From: Paracentrotus lividus
Lineage: Eukaryota; Echinodermata; Echinoidea; Camarodonta; Echinidae
Reading direction: 5' to 3'
Assembly: GCA_940671915.1 (NCBI GenBank)
Contig: CALNVZ010003433.1
Coordinates: forward strand, 22,031,206 to 22,095,205
DNA: 64,000 nt
Below the pieces are notes generated by a model. That model did no database searches and was not told where the DNA came from. It saw only the letters and a list, made by a program, of their open reading frames with translations. This document shows, one piece after another, positions 49,001-62,002 of the stretch (the first letter of the stretch is position 1; the number at the start of each line of letters is the position of its first letter). The translations under genes and the position numbers were made by a program.

Positions 49001-52000
49001 AAAATAATTGAATGTTTATTAAGGAAAGTAAATAATCGATTATACATTAATTTTTCTAGAATCTTGGAAAGGTCGACAGCAATGAAATTGACGATAGTTT
49101 GATAAATCATTTTTGTCACCCTTTTTGAATAGGGGTATAACTTTTGAAACACTCATTGCATTGGAAATAATCCACATTGAAATGATAAATTAAACACGTG
49201 GGTTAAAGGTTCAACAATATAATTAATTATTTTCTTACAAGATATGGTGACATATCATCAACCCCACACGAATGTTTATTCTTAAGAACAAGATACCTTT
49301 AAAATTTCGTTTCTATCTGTAGGTGAAAGAAAAAAGAATGAGTTACACTGTTTTTTAAATAATCACGAAACATCCATTGGACCTCGGATTTTCAAAACAA
49401 CCAGCACTAAACAAAAAATAGTTAAAAGCATTTGCAATTGATTTCTGATCAGTAAGCCTCATGCCATCTTTACGGATGAATGAAGGTAATTTTAACGATC
49501 TTTCTTTACTGAGAAGGCTGTTCAGAATTTTCCAAGTGTTCTTTAAGTCATGACAATTCGATTTGAGTTTGCAGCAAAATAGTTTGTTTAGAGACACGTA
49601 TAATATGATTAAGTTTGTTTCTATAGGATGTGTATTTTTCTTTATGTTATGGGTTTTCAGTTTTAAATACTTCTTATATAAGCGTTCCTTCCTACTAATG
49701 GATTTAAGAATGCCTTTTGTAATCCAGGGTTTTTTGGTGCTCTATGTCTATCTTTACTTGAGGATGTCTTTGAATGCTTGGAAATAATCTCTTTCAAACC
49801 CTTATAAAAGTATCGTAAGCTACGTTGACATTGGATAAGGTTGTCACAGAAGACCAATTGTTAGATGCTAAATCTTCACACAATGAATTAAAGTCTATTT
49901 GGTGTTTAACGTGAGTTTATTATTTAAATGGTGTGGTAATTTGGTGGAAAAGAGTTCGTTAATTGAAAAATAGGAAATGGTCAGATAGGTCTGAATACAA
50001 ATACCAGGTAGATCGGCTTATCCAGAACATTTGTAAAGATATTGTCAATACAAGTAGAAGAATTAATTGTTACACGAGTTGGTCTCGAGATAAGTGGGAG
50101 AAATGAGGAGGAATATATTGTGTCGATGAAAGCACTAGTATCAGATATGATATATTTCTGGTCAGTTTTCTTCATTGTTCAATTAAAAAAAAAAAAGAAG
50201 CTGCATCACCTAACCGTGATCCCTCGTATATATCCCCAAGTGGATTTCTATCAGTCAGGTATATGCCAGGTTTCAATAGTTTCTGACCACTTGAACATTG
50301 AAGTGTGAACAGGTTTCGGGAACAAATATCATCATGGGTTTACCATAGCTCAGATGGTAGAGCGCCTTTGTAGTAATGTCTCTGGTTTGAATCCGGATGG
50401 AAACCTATTTTCTTTACTCATTTTTTCATAAATATTTCTGGCCAGTTTAATTCATTGTTCAAATTTATTTTAAAGTTGGTGTATAGTTTTGGTAACAAAA
50501 AAGGAATGATATTCCTTTCATGATTTACGGTGAATTTCAGTGAAAATGTTTGAAAGAAACATAATGTAGCGGTCATTTTAGATCTTTGCTGCAATGCCCG
50601 CTCGCCAGAGCTGACGGCATGAACGGTGCGTAACGATCTGTTTGTATCACCCACACAAGAAAATCCCTATTGGTTTTCCACGTGAACGCTGAGTTGGTAT
50701 CGGCTCCCTGAATTGCCACGTTTTATACTTATATTGTGAAATAAAAACACTAAAACGAGATTTCAAGTAATATAATTTTCTTTATTATAGTTGTAAGATT
50801 CAATCTTTCATATTATTGAACGGTGAATCCAAATTAAATTTTTCCTTCTCCAAAAACTATACACCAGCTTTTAACACTCTTCTTACTATCTTGTTTATTT
50901 CCTTATAGTGAAGGGCTGGCAGAAGGGAATGATAAATGGAGGCAAACGAACGAGACAGAGAGGAAATTTGAGCAGAAACTCAAGTAAGTTGTTGGGACAA
51001 AATAATTCTTGACAGATTAATTTAATGAAATTTATGTAATATTGTGATGTCCTTGGTGTTCAATAATTGTTAATTCAAATTCTTTAACAATTGTCATTGA
51101 ATGTCATCTTGTCTTAAATCACTTTACTATGAGACAAGGTCGATTTGTTTATGATGCTTAGTGAGTTCTTATATCTAGTTGTTTGTTGGTTCATTATTTT
51201 AAAATATGTAATTTTTAAATGTACTGTAAGAGTACAAGCTCTAGAAATCCAAATTATTATGAGAAATAGAATTTCAATAAGATACTATGAAAATCCACCA
51301 AAACAGATTGTTTAAGTTTCAACAAAATCAGATTAAATCCTCTGAAAAGTCATTGATTTTCCTTTAATCCTCGAAGATGCATTTCTCAAGTAATCGTTAT
51401 CCTTTAAAATTACTAAGGGTTCACTTCCCTACGTTTTAACTCGTTGACTTTGGCATTATATTGCCTATTGTAATAACCCCCCAAAAAGATATCAGGGAAA
51501 ATCAAGGTATATGTCCATGAAAAGAAATTGATTTTCATACTGTCTAATGATCGATTTTGCATTTACTCTTTCAGAAAAACGAAGGATAAGGGTGACTTAT
51601 TTGAAAATAATAAGAGGAAACTAAGTCTTGATATAGCTCTAGCAAGGACAGGCATGGAGGAGAAGATTCGAGATGGTAAAATGATATCCCTGTAATTACT
51701 TTCTAACTGGATGTAGAGAATAGACTCTCATTTAAAATGTGATGTTATGATTTTTTAGGACAAATCAGGCTCAGGACAGCATAAGGCAAATGCATGTATC
51801 GAGAATAGGACTAAATGATAAAAGGTGTAATCATAGAAACGAAATAACTGCTTACAACACTTTTGTCAAATTGGACAAGAGAGAAAAAAAAACCTGGAAA
51901 GACTTTCTCCATGGGGACTTATGTTGAGGGGAACTTTACTCCTTCTGCAATGTATTTGATTATTTTTCCTGGAAACGAGAAAAGACTTTCTTCTTTATCT

Positions 52001-54994
52001 GCAAATGTTTTGATATTTTTTTAAATGTCTGTCCACAAAGTATGCAAGCTTTCAAATTCAGAAATAGTTAATGTGATATCAATTTGTAGATGAAATTGAG
52101 TGATTTATCATGAAATCCTTATTTACTTTCAGAGGGTAGAACGTTACTTGATACCAGGAATCAATTAGGTGATAACCGCTTCACTCAGAGGAAACTCCAA
52201 GAAGAGGCTCTCAATACTAAACTAGATCTGACCAATAAGAAGATAGAACGAAGGCTACAGGTAAGAATAAGAAAGTGTTTTTATTTCTAATTAGTTCACC
52301 TATCCCTTAGATTAACGATTATGCTGCTGCTAGTTTGCAGATGTTTTACTGATGGCGGTGTATTTTGATGGGTGGAATATTGTGGTAGATGAGAGGTGTG
52401 GATCCAGGATATCTGAGGGGAGAGGGGCTTATTTTAGGACACATTGGTCAATTTTATTACGTCACACCAGCCAAAATTTTTCCAGTGGGAGGAATGAGGG
52501 GGGGGTAGGAGGGTAGATGCGAACATTTTTGTAGCCTTCCAATATGTCATTTAAAAAGAAATCCAATGGGTGGGGGGCATGTACTTTCACCCTGGTTTAG
52601 TCATCCATGCATATTACCGATTTTAGGAATTAGATTTTTTTTTGTTCTTAATTATGGGATGGGCGATTACGTGAATGAGTTTCCTCCTATTTTGCTGATG
52701 GGCACCCTTTCATTTAATGCAATTTTGTGATGCTTTTACCATATCTTATGTCGCATATTTGAGTGACAAATGTTTCATATTTTGCTTTCTCAAATTAGCT
52801 CCACAATGCAAGAAGAGAAAAGAGATTACAAAACATCACAACGGAGAAGAAAGGACAGCATGAAGCTTCAGTGGCTAAATGGGCTGAGAGATATAGCAAG
52901 AAATATTACGATGCATCTCGGAGAGAGAATGAAGATGCAATGAAGCATGCACAGGTATGTTACAAATAATATCAAAGTTTAAGATCACACTAACATTGGC
53001 TTAAAACTTTAAGAAAATAATAGAGTTGTTTTGAAGAAGAAAAAAACACTGTTGCTATTTTAGAACTACCAAATCCTTCAGAAGTTTGAAATGAAAATTC
53101 TGTGTGTTTTTGATAGTTATGATGGTAGGCTAAATACTTGATACACAGATCATTGTATATAAAAGTTAAATTAATATTCATAATCAACATTAACATTACC
53201 ATTGAACAACAATATAAAAACCAGTTATCATCATTAATCCTTGATGCACATCTTTTTTTCCAGATGGCAATAGTTTAAGTATGCTGAAGGGTCTCAAGCA
53301 TAGTTTGTCCAAATTTGTCCTTGGCAACGTCTTGAAATTAAGCAGCAGTGTCCTGATCGTTCTTCAACAAAGTCCTACAATTCTTTTTGCCTTGCCCTGT
53401 TGCTTGCGATTACCGGTACTTTTTTTTTCCATTTCATCATGTGGCACGTTATCAGCTAATTATTAAGGTAACCAATCGGTGTAGTAAAATTGTGTTTATA
53501 CATATTTTGTTGTGAAGATAATCTTAAATCCTTCATCCTCATCTTTATTTTGCAGAGGACAGTGTCAAAGCTAGAGGAGATAGAGCACAGCCTGTCAAAC
53601 CGTGTCCGAGACTCAGAGCTGTCTAGGAAGCAACAGGAACAGCAAGTCAAACGCCTTGGGGGCAAGCTGGCAGAGATGAAGAGACAACATCAGCTACTTA
53701 TCAAGCAACAGATGATCGACTGCGCTAACAAGGAGAGGGAACTGGAACAGAAGCTTCTTAGAGGACAGTCAGAACTAGCTAAGGTGAGATGTCCTGGGTA
53801 GTTGGTATAGGGTACTACAAAGTTACCACTTACAAATGAATACCACCAGCTGGTTGTACCTGATCATATCATAAAAACTATCCTGAACTATCTTCTACAT
53901 AAATGTTTTTTCTATTGTTCCATATGTGGTTATTTTTGTATGGTTACTTCTCCAATGGTTTTTTTCCCCCCTAAACTCAGTTCCGAATGAGGGGCATTCT
54001 TGAAAATATAGGGCAGCCAATATGTGGGTTTGTTAATGTAAAATGTTTGGTAAATATGTTTTCTAAGATTTCTAAGAAATATAATGCTTTCAGTATGTAG
54101 TGTAGATATCGAGGTGGTAGTCGCGAAGACATTCATATCAAATTTTGAATTATTAGATTTTCATTTCACTATTAAAAGAGCATATAATTATGTTTTGCTC
54201 CAGCTATGTATTTTAGATATATATCATGATTTTCATACAGATACTTTTAAACTTGAACCATTTCCGTAGTTATAAATAAATATGTAAACTGTTTTTATGT
54301 GTGTATTTTGTTCAGGCTCATGTGAATCGCGAAGAGGGATATCTGACCCTTCAGAAGCACAGGCTATCAATGCAGGAAGATGTTAATATACTCAGCGAGA
54401 CAGCAAGGGTTAGTTCAAATATTCTATTTAGAACAGACAAAAACATAAGTCCCCTGTCATCTATTTATTAATCATGAAATTACTATCAATGTCAAAATAT
54501 TTGATTTTCTGTTTGTTTTTGTTTCATGCTTGAATGTAATTTTCCTACCACTCTACACTAGTTTATTGTCTGTTGGAAGTCAGAAAGTTCTTACGTTTAT
54601 GTTTTCTTCATGTGACTCATCAGATAGTATATTCTGGCGTCAGGTAGAAACAAAGTAAATCAGCGGCAGGTGTTTTGAAACCCAAAGTTTAATGGGTACA
54701 TGTAGTCCAATGTGGAGCGTATGATAAGAATGATTCTAAATATTTGCAAGCCTAATCTCTGTTCACTTTAATTTGGCATTGTATTTGCTTGAAATTGTCA
54801 ACATTGTCCTTGAAATTGTCAACATTGTCCTTGAAATTGTCAACATTGTCTTGCGATAATCTTCTATTCATACTGTAAATATATTTGTTTGCATGTCCTT
54901 TCATACATGTAATTTTCTTTTCTTCTTCAAACAGGAACATCAAAGGCTGATGAGAATAGGACAAAAGTCTGACTTGATGAGTAGTGTACCATGA
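43076..54994 (+). CDS. 584-residue coiled-coil protein, 13 exons, family not recognised
   Basis: Coding exons: 43076-43218, 43407-43683, 44608-44716, 45383-45480, 45796-45875, 47410-47616, 50909-50983, 51575-51675, 52133-52260, 52799-52954, 53556-53783, 54316-54408, 54935-54994. All introns are GT/AG and phases agree throughout: 1755 nt including the stop. An in-frame TAG at 43049 makes 43076 the first Met. Residues 1-~140 are Ser/Lys/Pro-rich (KCGPDGYLDSNKYTHSF at ~52-68). From ~125 to the end it is almost all Glu/Lys/Gln/Arg/Leu heptad-like coiled coil (for example SKLEEIEHSLSNRVRDSEL), ending GQKSDLMSSVP. No signal peptide or membrane segment was seen. It is probably a structural or cytoskeletal protein. 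The head-to-head position with CFAP299 hints at a ciliary or sperm role, but that is inference. Confidence 0.92.
46175..46319 (+). mobile_element. 145-bp MITE with CAGTGGCGGATCC ends and 6-bp TSD
   Basis: The left end CAGTGGCGGATCC and right end GGA/TATCCGCCACTG are inverted. CATGAA flanks both sides (46169-46174, 46320-46325). It lies in intron 5 of the coiled-coil gene. It has a G-rich left half and C-rich right half (GGGGCGCAGGGGATGCGCCCC palindrome) and no coding capacity. Related single ends occur near 36480 and 38722. Confidence 0.85.
48071..48266 (+). mobile_element. MITE copy, CTGTATAAG family, TA target
   Basis: The ends CTGTATAAG and CTTATACAG are inverted and flanked by TA on both sides (48069-48070, 48267-48268). 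The inside is rich in TTTTCGCG / CGCGAAAA palindromes. It is the same family as 34842-35052 and is inserted in intron 6 of the coiled-coil gene. Confidence 0.88.
48350..50230 (-). mobile_element. Decayed non-LTR retrotransposon (Jockey/CR1-like LINE)
   Basis: Broken frames on the minus strand follow LINE order. Near 50175-49985 is endonuclease-end sequence (SSSFLPLISRPTRVTINSST..IDNIFTNVL). Near 49740-49600 is a linker (GLQKAFLNPLVGRN...). Then come reverse transcriptase blocks: ILEKLMYNRLFTFLNKH (about 49070-49015), YVDLSKAFDCLDHQIL (about 48905-48850), a ruined G.PQGS.LGPLLF block near 48700 and a ruined YADD region near 48640-48610, then VELQKVANWFSANKL (about 48575-48530). Stops and frameshifts abound, so it is inactive. 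It lies antisense in intron 6 of the coiled-coil gene. Confidence 0.8.
50339..50404 (+). repeat. tRNA-like SINE head or tRNA pseudogene
   Basis: It has an A box TAGCTCAGATGGTAGAGCG with a good D arm (GCTC/GAGC) and a B box GGTTTGAATCC with a T stem. The acceptor pairs at five of seven positions and the anticodon stem does not form. The total length is short (66 nt). It directly follows the LINE remnant's 5' side. Confidence 0.55.
54789..54853 (+). repeat. 21-bp tandem repeat, three copies
   Basis: TTGAAATTGTCAACATTGTCC is repeated three times with almost no change. It lies in the last intron of the coiled-coil gene, about 80 bp before the final exon. Confidence 0.9.
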
Positions 54995-57024
54995 TGACAT
55001 CATCAACGCCATCTGATTGACCTTTAACCAATAAGATCACAACCAAGACATTCGTATTTGATTATACATCATTCAATGGATTTGTGATGTTGTGGTATGG
55101 AGAGGCTTAATGCTAGGTGAAGTAGAGGCTGAAATCCTCACAGACTCATGTAGGGATTTTCGAGAGCTAAAATGCCTGCTTTGGAACGATTCAAACCCAA
55201 TGCAGAGTAATTCTTGGTGCTCGCTTAAATTGAAATCTGAGGAACAATTCATGATCATTACAGCACAATAGGACTATTATTTATGTAGTAAGGGGCTTCA
55301 ATCATTCCTTATGAGTAAACAGTGTTCACGCATATTTGAGTTATATTTTTTCCTGATACACTGGGTTTAATGGGATAGAATGGTTCCACTTGCTTATTTA
55401 ATGCTTTAAAAACTTTGGCTTCATCCACATGAACATTGTTGGAAACTTTTTATGGATCAATACAATTTTTCTTCTATGTATATGAAGTATGATAATTTGT
55501 GCCTTTTTGCAATATCTAGGATGATTTATAAATAATACTGTGCATTTGTTTAATTATATTGATAAATTCTGAAATTGATGTCTGACTTTTTATTCAATGT
55601 GCCTTCGGGATCTACTGTAAAAAGAAAATGTATTTACTTTCTGACTTAAAATATGCTGCTCAGATTTGGGACACCTTGATACATTATGACCTGGAAAAAT
55701 ATAATCTTCTCTTGATGGCTTTATACATATGACGAATAGTGATTTTATCTTTTATTGCATCCATTTATTTTGATCATGTCTAATAACAAAATATTTCAAG
55801 AATGCTTAACATATTTTTTGTTGTTATGTTGATCGTAGTCCACATCATACATAATATACTGCAGAAATCTAGTGAAAAATACAGTCCACTCTTGATATAT
55901 CAAAATATCTTACAGGCATATTCACATTATGCACACATGTTTGAACATTTGACTTGAAGGGTTGAAGTTTAGGCACAATGTTTACATGCTATTTTCATTT
56001 CATTAATTTGATTTATTATTAATATTATCATTATTTTAAAATGCACATGCAAATCTTATGTAAGGGGTGTATTCTAAGTTAATGTTATTGAACATATTCT
56101 ATCATACAAAAAAAAAGAAAGAAGATATCATTTGTAACACATCTCTCTGATATGCAATGAATATGCAGAATTACAAATCTTCAATACCTATCTATGCCTT
56201 TAGACCGAATACTCCCTGTCTTAATCCAAATTTAGAAAAAACGTTTGGTACAATCAAATTTATGATAAAATATAATGGTAAAGTAAACTTTCAAATGTAA
56301 ACATGTTGAAACATAATGGAATATGGAAAAATAGTTTTCAGTTGTAATTGAACTAAAGGTAAAGAGACACCAGTTATTTGATTTGTTAGTTCCATATTCA
56401 CAAATCACCTCAAAAGCTGCCATTCATGTTCTTAATTTGATACATTTCCCCCCAAACTACTACTATTTGAGTTTTTGGTGGTAGTGAAATCTATGCAAAG
56501 ATGCAAATTACCAGTATTTCTTTTATCAATATTACCAATCTTCCAATTTCTTATCATTATGCACAATTGACATAAAATTATCATGATATGTTGATATATT
56601 AGTGAGATAAATATTTAGTGGTGACAGTATTTAATGTGTTTCACAAGATAATCGCTATTGAACATTTCTCAATTCAAGCTTTAATCATCGCTTTTAATTT
56701 CAATTAATAATCACTGGAATTCGTTATGTTACTGGATTTTCCCATTTTTCATGTTTATTTACATCCATTTTTTTAGTTTGAATAATCATAAAATTAATCT
56801 CTTGGATTTATGACATGTTATCTTGATATAATATGAGGTTAATACTTGTATGATGTGTATTTATCATTCCAATCTTGTTACCGGTAAATAAGAAATGTAT
56901 ATTATTACTGTATTATTATTATTGAAGGCTGAACATTCAATGAAATATATAAGAAGGCCTTGCCTTATTAAATTTGAATCACTATGCATCAACTCTGTTG
57001 CTATTGTTATAAACAATGTGTATC

Positions 57025-57030
57025 AATAAA
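57025..57030 (+). terminator. Candidate polyadenylation signal of the coiled-coil gene
   Basis: AATAAA in GTATCAATAAAAGTTAG is the first canonical signal after the stop at 54994. It would give a 3' UTR of about 2.05 kb. The intervening 55.0-57.0 kb is AT-rich and shows no other gene. Confidence 0.5.
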
Positions 57031-60000
57031 AGTTAGTCCATTGTAGAAAGGCCGTATTCAAGGGCCAATAATTTCCAATAACGCTCTTTTCTTTGGGGGA
57101 GGGGGGGGTAGGTGTCGTGCATAACCAAATAAGTTCCAAATGAATGGACAAGTGCATTTTTTTTTCTGGTGTAGTATTTTTAAAGTTCAGACTGCATTAT
57201 GTATCACCATTGGAAGATTATATTGATACATATGGAATTTGTAGGTCAAAGGTCAAGCGTCACAGATGTCACCATAATACAGACTTAGGGAAGACAGTCT
57301 GATTGGTTTTCAATGGTAATGAGGTGAAAGTTCAATGTCTTTAAATTAATTACTTGTTCTATACAGTGCATCCCAAACAAAACTAAACCCAAATTTGAGA
57401 GTCTCGTATTAAAATCGTATCACCTATACCCTCATGGATGACTGGACACTTTAGTTCTTAAAAAGTCTGGTAAAAATAACAAATTGTTCCAAGTTTTTTT
57501 TAGACGCAACCCTAGGTTTCTGATCATTCATTCTTTGTGTTAGGGTCAGCCTTCCTCAGCCCATTCATAAGGGACAAAGGATTACTTGGATTATTGAAAT
57601 GCAAGGGCTGCTTTTACACAAACTACAAACTAATTTCTACTCTTGTGTTAACTGCTCAGTCATACGTCGCAACACAGTTATAAGTTTGGTATCATTAAAA
57701 AGAATGAGTTACCCCTTATCATGAAATAAATATCAAGCTCACGTAAGCTATACAATTTTAATAGCGTTTGTATAATGCCATTGTTTTATAAGATTACTAG
57801 GAAAATGGTAGACTGCTGCCGTGACCTGGTTATAAACCAAATGCTCTATGATGAATGTTGAGGAGGACGTTTACTAAGAAAATTATTACTAGTTCATCTG
57901 AAGATGTTTCGTTCGAAGCGAGGTGAGAAATCAAATCCTGATAGCCAGTTGTGATATCTTCTCTTATTTTGGATGTAGGAAACCCTTCATCAAGTGTATC
58001 ATCGAAAGACATATCTTCGGATTCAAGATGAACATCAGTTGTGATAGGCTTTGACAATTCACCAGATTCCTGTGTGTTCATACATTCCTGCAACATCTTC
58101 TCATTGGTCTCGGAGAAAGGGAAGACTTTTAGAGGGGTTTTGTCAATGGTTGATGTTGTATCTTTATTGGTATCGGAGGATGCATCGACTTGTAAAGTGG
58201 ATTGGTCAATGGTTGATGTAGTATCTTCATTGGTATTGATGGGCGGGTCGAATTGTAGAGGGGCGTTACGGTTGTCAATTGTTGTAATTGTATCTTCGTT
58301 GGTCTCTTTGGGGTGCTCCTGTTCAGTTTTTGATCCAGTTTCTTCAATGACAGGAAATGTAACACATCGATGTTATTGAAAATCATCCGTGAATAGATGA
58401 ACTTGTAATTATCCTCACAACAAGCCTATTAGGGTCGGTAATTTTGTTATTAAAAAGTGTAATAGAAAGATTTCCTTTAACAGTGCTAAACCATTGATTA
58501 TAAAAGGTTATGGCGGCACCAGTACACAACTGAAATATAATTCTTGAACAATAAAATACCAAGTATATTATGAAGTCAAGATCCACCATTCACACATACT
58601 TAATTTAGTCAGAAGGTTATCATACTTTAAAAATCTGATAGTCTTACCTTCCGGAACATATTGGTCTGCAAGATCTACCAGCTTAGCAGCCAACAGCGCT
58701 CTCCTAAGTGAGCGTCGTTCATCTTCCCTGGACACACCTCTTCTCCATTGTTGCAACATATGACGAGTTCCTTCACTTGTGATTCGGTGGAATCTATAGT
58801 TCGTCTGAAGGGCTCGTTCTATGTCGCCTTTATAGTATTCCTAACTGCCCACCAAGACTGTCGATCTTGCTGTCATCATAGAGGTCGTTAGCTATCTGTT
58901 TTAAGATATCTGCGAAGGCATCATTAGGTGGGTCCTCTCTAGTGCAGGAAATAACAAAAAATGATAATACAACTCATGACGAAAATTAAAAAAAATCATG
59001 ATTTTGCTAAGACTTAAGATTGTTTGAGAAAATTACAAAAGGTGTAATTTTTGTTGATTCTCGGATTGTATATTGAACAAAACTGAAAGAAAATTCATTT
59101 TCGCCAATTGGCACAATAATGATGGAAGAGATGTCCATTAATTCGCAAAGGGTCCTCGTATCGGTCGAAATAATAAAGTTTTCAACTAAAAATGAAATAA
59201 TATTGCGATTCATAATTATCTGCCCATACTTGGCTGTTAACGAAGTTCATACTTGATAATATAAGATAAATTTCATTTACGCATAAGAGATGACAACGAA
59301 GAATCATCGATGTTATTCTTTAAAGATAGAGGATTGCTAAATTAAAATTACCTTGATAGCAAGTTATCACTAGCAGGGGTCGCGGATTTATCTATCTGAT
59401 GTGCCTGTCATTCATAGGAAAATAATATGAGTACATATGGATGAATACAAAACATGAAGTTGAAAAATATTTGTTTTTCTTTCTTCTGAAACGCATCGCA
59501 AAAGTACCGGATTTGAAGCGGTGTACAATAATTAAGAGATTCTTTTTTCTTCTTTTCTTTCTTTTTTTTTTATTTAATATTTTTGTTGCTAGAATGCCGT
59601 ATACCTCTAGCATTTTTGACGCATTGTGTTATCAGAAGTACATTTTCACCCTTGTTTAAAAGAATGGTGCAACTTTGCATGCCAAATGCAACACAAGCGG
59701 CCGCTTGTCTTTCAAACATACACTCTTCAGAAAACCCAGAGCACTCGAGGCTATATATGCGACTGTACAAATTTGAGACACAATCGCATATTGTGCCCCC
59801 CCTAATTTTGTCTGCATTTGTTAGTTCGAAAATCAAAGTGCAAACAATTTTGCAGATTAATTACCTGTCTGAGTCTGCTTTCCTGAAGCAATCCAGGGGA
59901 TGATACTCTCCAACCATTGAGGTTTCTGTGCCATCTTCTTCTGCTCAGCTGATCGCATCTCGCTTTCTAGTTGGATTTTGGTTCGCAGCTTCCATGTCTC

Positions 60001-60270
60001 ACGTTCAAGTTGCTCGATGTGTAGCTGCTTAGACGAAATCTCCTTCTTCATTGCTAGTTTCATGGACTGGTTCTCCTGTTTTGCAGTCTCCTCTGTCTTC
60101 TTGACTTTCTCCACCAATGCGTTAAGACCACAGAGTTAAATACGCACTAATGTAACTCTATGGTTGAGACGCAGCTTGGTTGATCTAAGTTCTCATACTT
60201 GACCTCATTCTTCTTGTACATCTCTTCCATGTGTTTTGCTGTGTTCCTAACGTCAGCCATCGGCACTTCT

Positions 60271-62002
60271 CATAGGCTTCGGAAGATTTTCAGGATTGGG
60301 GGGGCTCAATTTTTCACCAACTATTTTGGGAAATATTTTTAAATTTACCTCCCCCCCCCCAACTTACAGTTTACTGAGTTTTTTTTAAAATGCGAAGTCT
60401 TCTTTCATTTTTTTTTTTTTTTTTTTTTAATAATAATATATTCCACTTTAGAGATTATTATATTTATTTTTAAAAAAAACTCTTGCATGTGATAAACTTA
60501 TTGTTATTTAACAAAATAATGCTTTTTGCTATAAACTATAAAAAGATGCTTTATCCATCAAACGATGCGAGCGCGAGCCGATTTTTTTCATACATCAACC
60601 TGAAAACAGTGTATTTTAAGCGTTTTCCCGCTATGTTTTCAAAGAAGATATCTATTTCATTAAACAATGCGACGAGAGCGCGAGCTGAAAATTTTAAGAT
60701 TGCAACCTGAAAGTGTGGATTCTAAGCACTTTTTGTGCTATGGTTATAAAGAGATAAGATATATCCATTAAATAATGCGAGCGCGAACGCGAGCTGAATT
60801 TTTGAATATCAACCTGAAAGCAGTGCATTTTAGTATTTTTTGCTATCCTTAAAGAAGATATTTATCTCATTTAATAATGCGAGCGCGAAGCGCGAGCTGA
60901 AATTTTTTCATATATAAATCTGAGAACAATGCATTTTATGCGTTTTTTCGCTATGTTACAAAGAAGAATCTTTACTCATTAACAATGCGAGTGCGAAGCC
61001 TGAGCTGAGAAATTTTAAGATGCAACCTGAAAAGTGTGCATTCTAGCGCTTTTTGTGCTATGGTTATAAAGATATTATCTCGTTTGAATATACGAGCGCG
61101 TGCGAGCTGAAAATTTTGAATATATCAACCTAAAACAGTGCATTTTAAGTTATTTTTCCGCTAGTTTACGAAAAAGATATTTATTCATCAAACAATGCGA
61201 GTGCGCAGCGCGAGCTGAAAATTTTTGAATTATAGCAACCTGAAAAGTGCATTCTAAGTGCTTCTTTGTTAGCTTATAAAGAAGATGCCCTCTCATTAAA
61301 CAATGTAAGCGCGAAGCGCGAGCTGAAAATGTTGATAATATCAACCTGAAAAGTGTGTATTCTAAAGCGCTAATATGTTTGAGCCCAACCAATTATTAGG
61401 CCCCCTGTTCATTATGAAAAAATGAAAGGATAATACAGAAGACATGCGATCCGATCTGGAGAGCGAGCAGCATGAGCTAAAAATTTGTCAAAGAAATTTG
61501 AAATATGAGCATTCAAAACAAATTATGAGCAGAAGGAGGGGGGTGCTCAAACATATCGAAGTCCCTCTCAAACACCGCGGGGGGGCTCAATGGCTGAGCT
61601 CCAACCTAGATAGTAGTTCCTGTGTTTCTATAAAAAAAAAATATAATATACTTTTAAAAAATGAATTGCGAGCGCGCAGCGCGAGCCAAAATTTTGTCAA
61701 TAGAGACCTGAAATATAAACTTTTTCTAAAAAGATTGGTGGGGAGCCCAATTATATCTTCAGTAAGATTATGGGAGGGCTTAATGATAGTCTGAGTCTCC
61801 TTCACAAATAAAACAAAAGAATAATGAAACAAATGATCTGAGTAAAATAATTTTATTATAAGGGCGATCGCCGATACTGTACGCATCAAAATAATTGGGG
61901 GGGGGGCTCAACGATATCTAGCCCCCAGAATATTTTTTTTGAGGGGGCTGCGGCGCCACCCAACCGCCCCCCCCCCGCCCCCCCCCGGTTCCGAAGCCTA
62001 TG
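60271..62002 (+). mobile_element. 1.73-kb inverted-repeat transposon inserted in a coiled-coil exon
   Basis: The ends CATAGGCTTCGGAA and TTCCGAAGCCTATG are perfect 14-bp inverted repeats. CTTCT flanks both sides (60266-60270, 62003-62007). Taking out the element and one CTTCT joins the flanking minus-strand frames in phase (KNELKCVREKKEQTEV followed by PMADVRNTAKHMEE). There is no transposase, so it is non-autonomous. Most of it is the ~105-bp minisatellite, with G- or C-run blocks near both ends. Confidence 0.88.
60555..61400 (+). repeat. ~105-bp minisatellite with GCGAGCGCGAAGCGCGAGC core
   Basis: About eight diverged tandem units have cores near 60566, 60668, 60775, 60876, 60986, 61091, 61196 and 61304. 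Each unit has an AATGCGAGCGCGAAGCGCGAGCTGAAAA-type head (core partly palindromic), then TTT.GAATATCAACCTGAAA, then a CAGTGCATTTTAAGCG block, then CGCTATG...AAAGAAGATAT. Looser copies of the core continue near 61460 and 61668. It lies wholly inside the 60271-62002 transposon. Confidence 0.9.

Noticed and set aside
50339..50404. Functional tRNA gene
   Set aside because: The A and B boxes are good, but the anticodon stem fails and the length is short.
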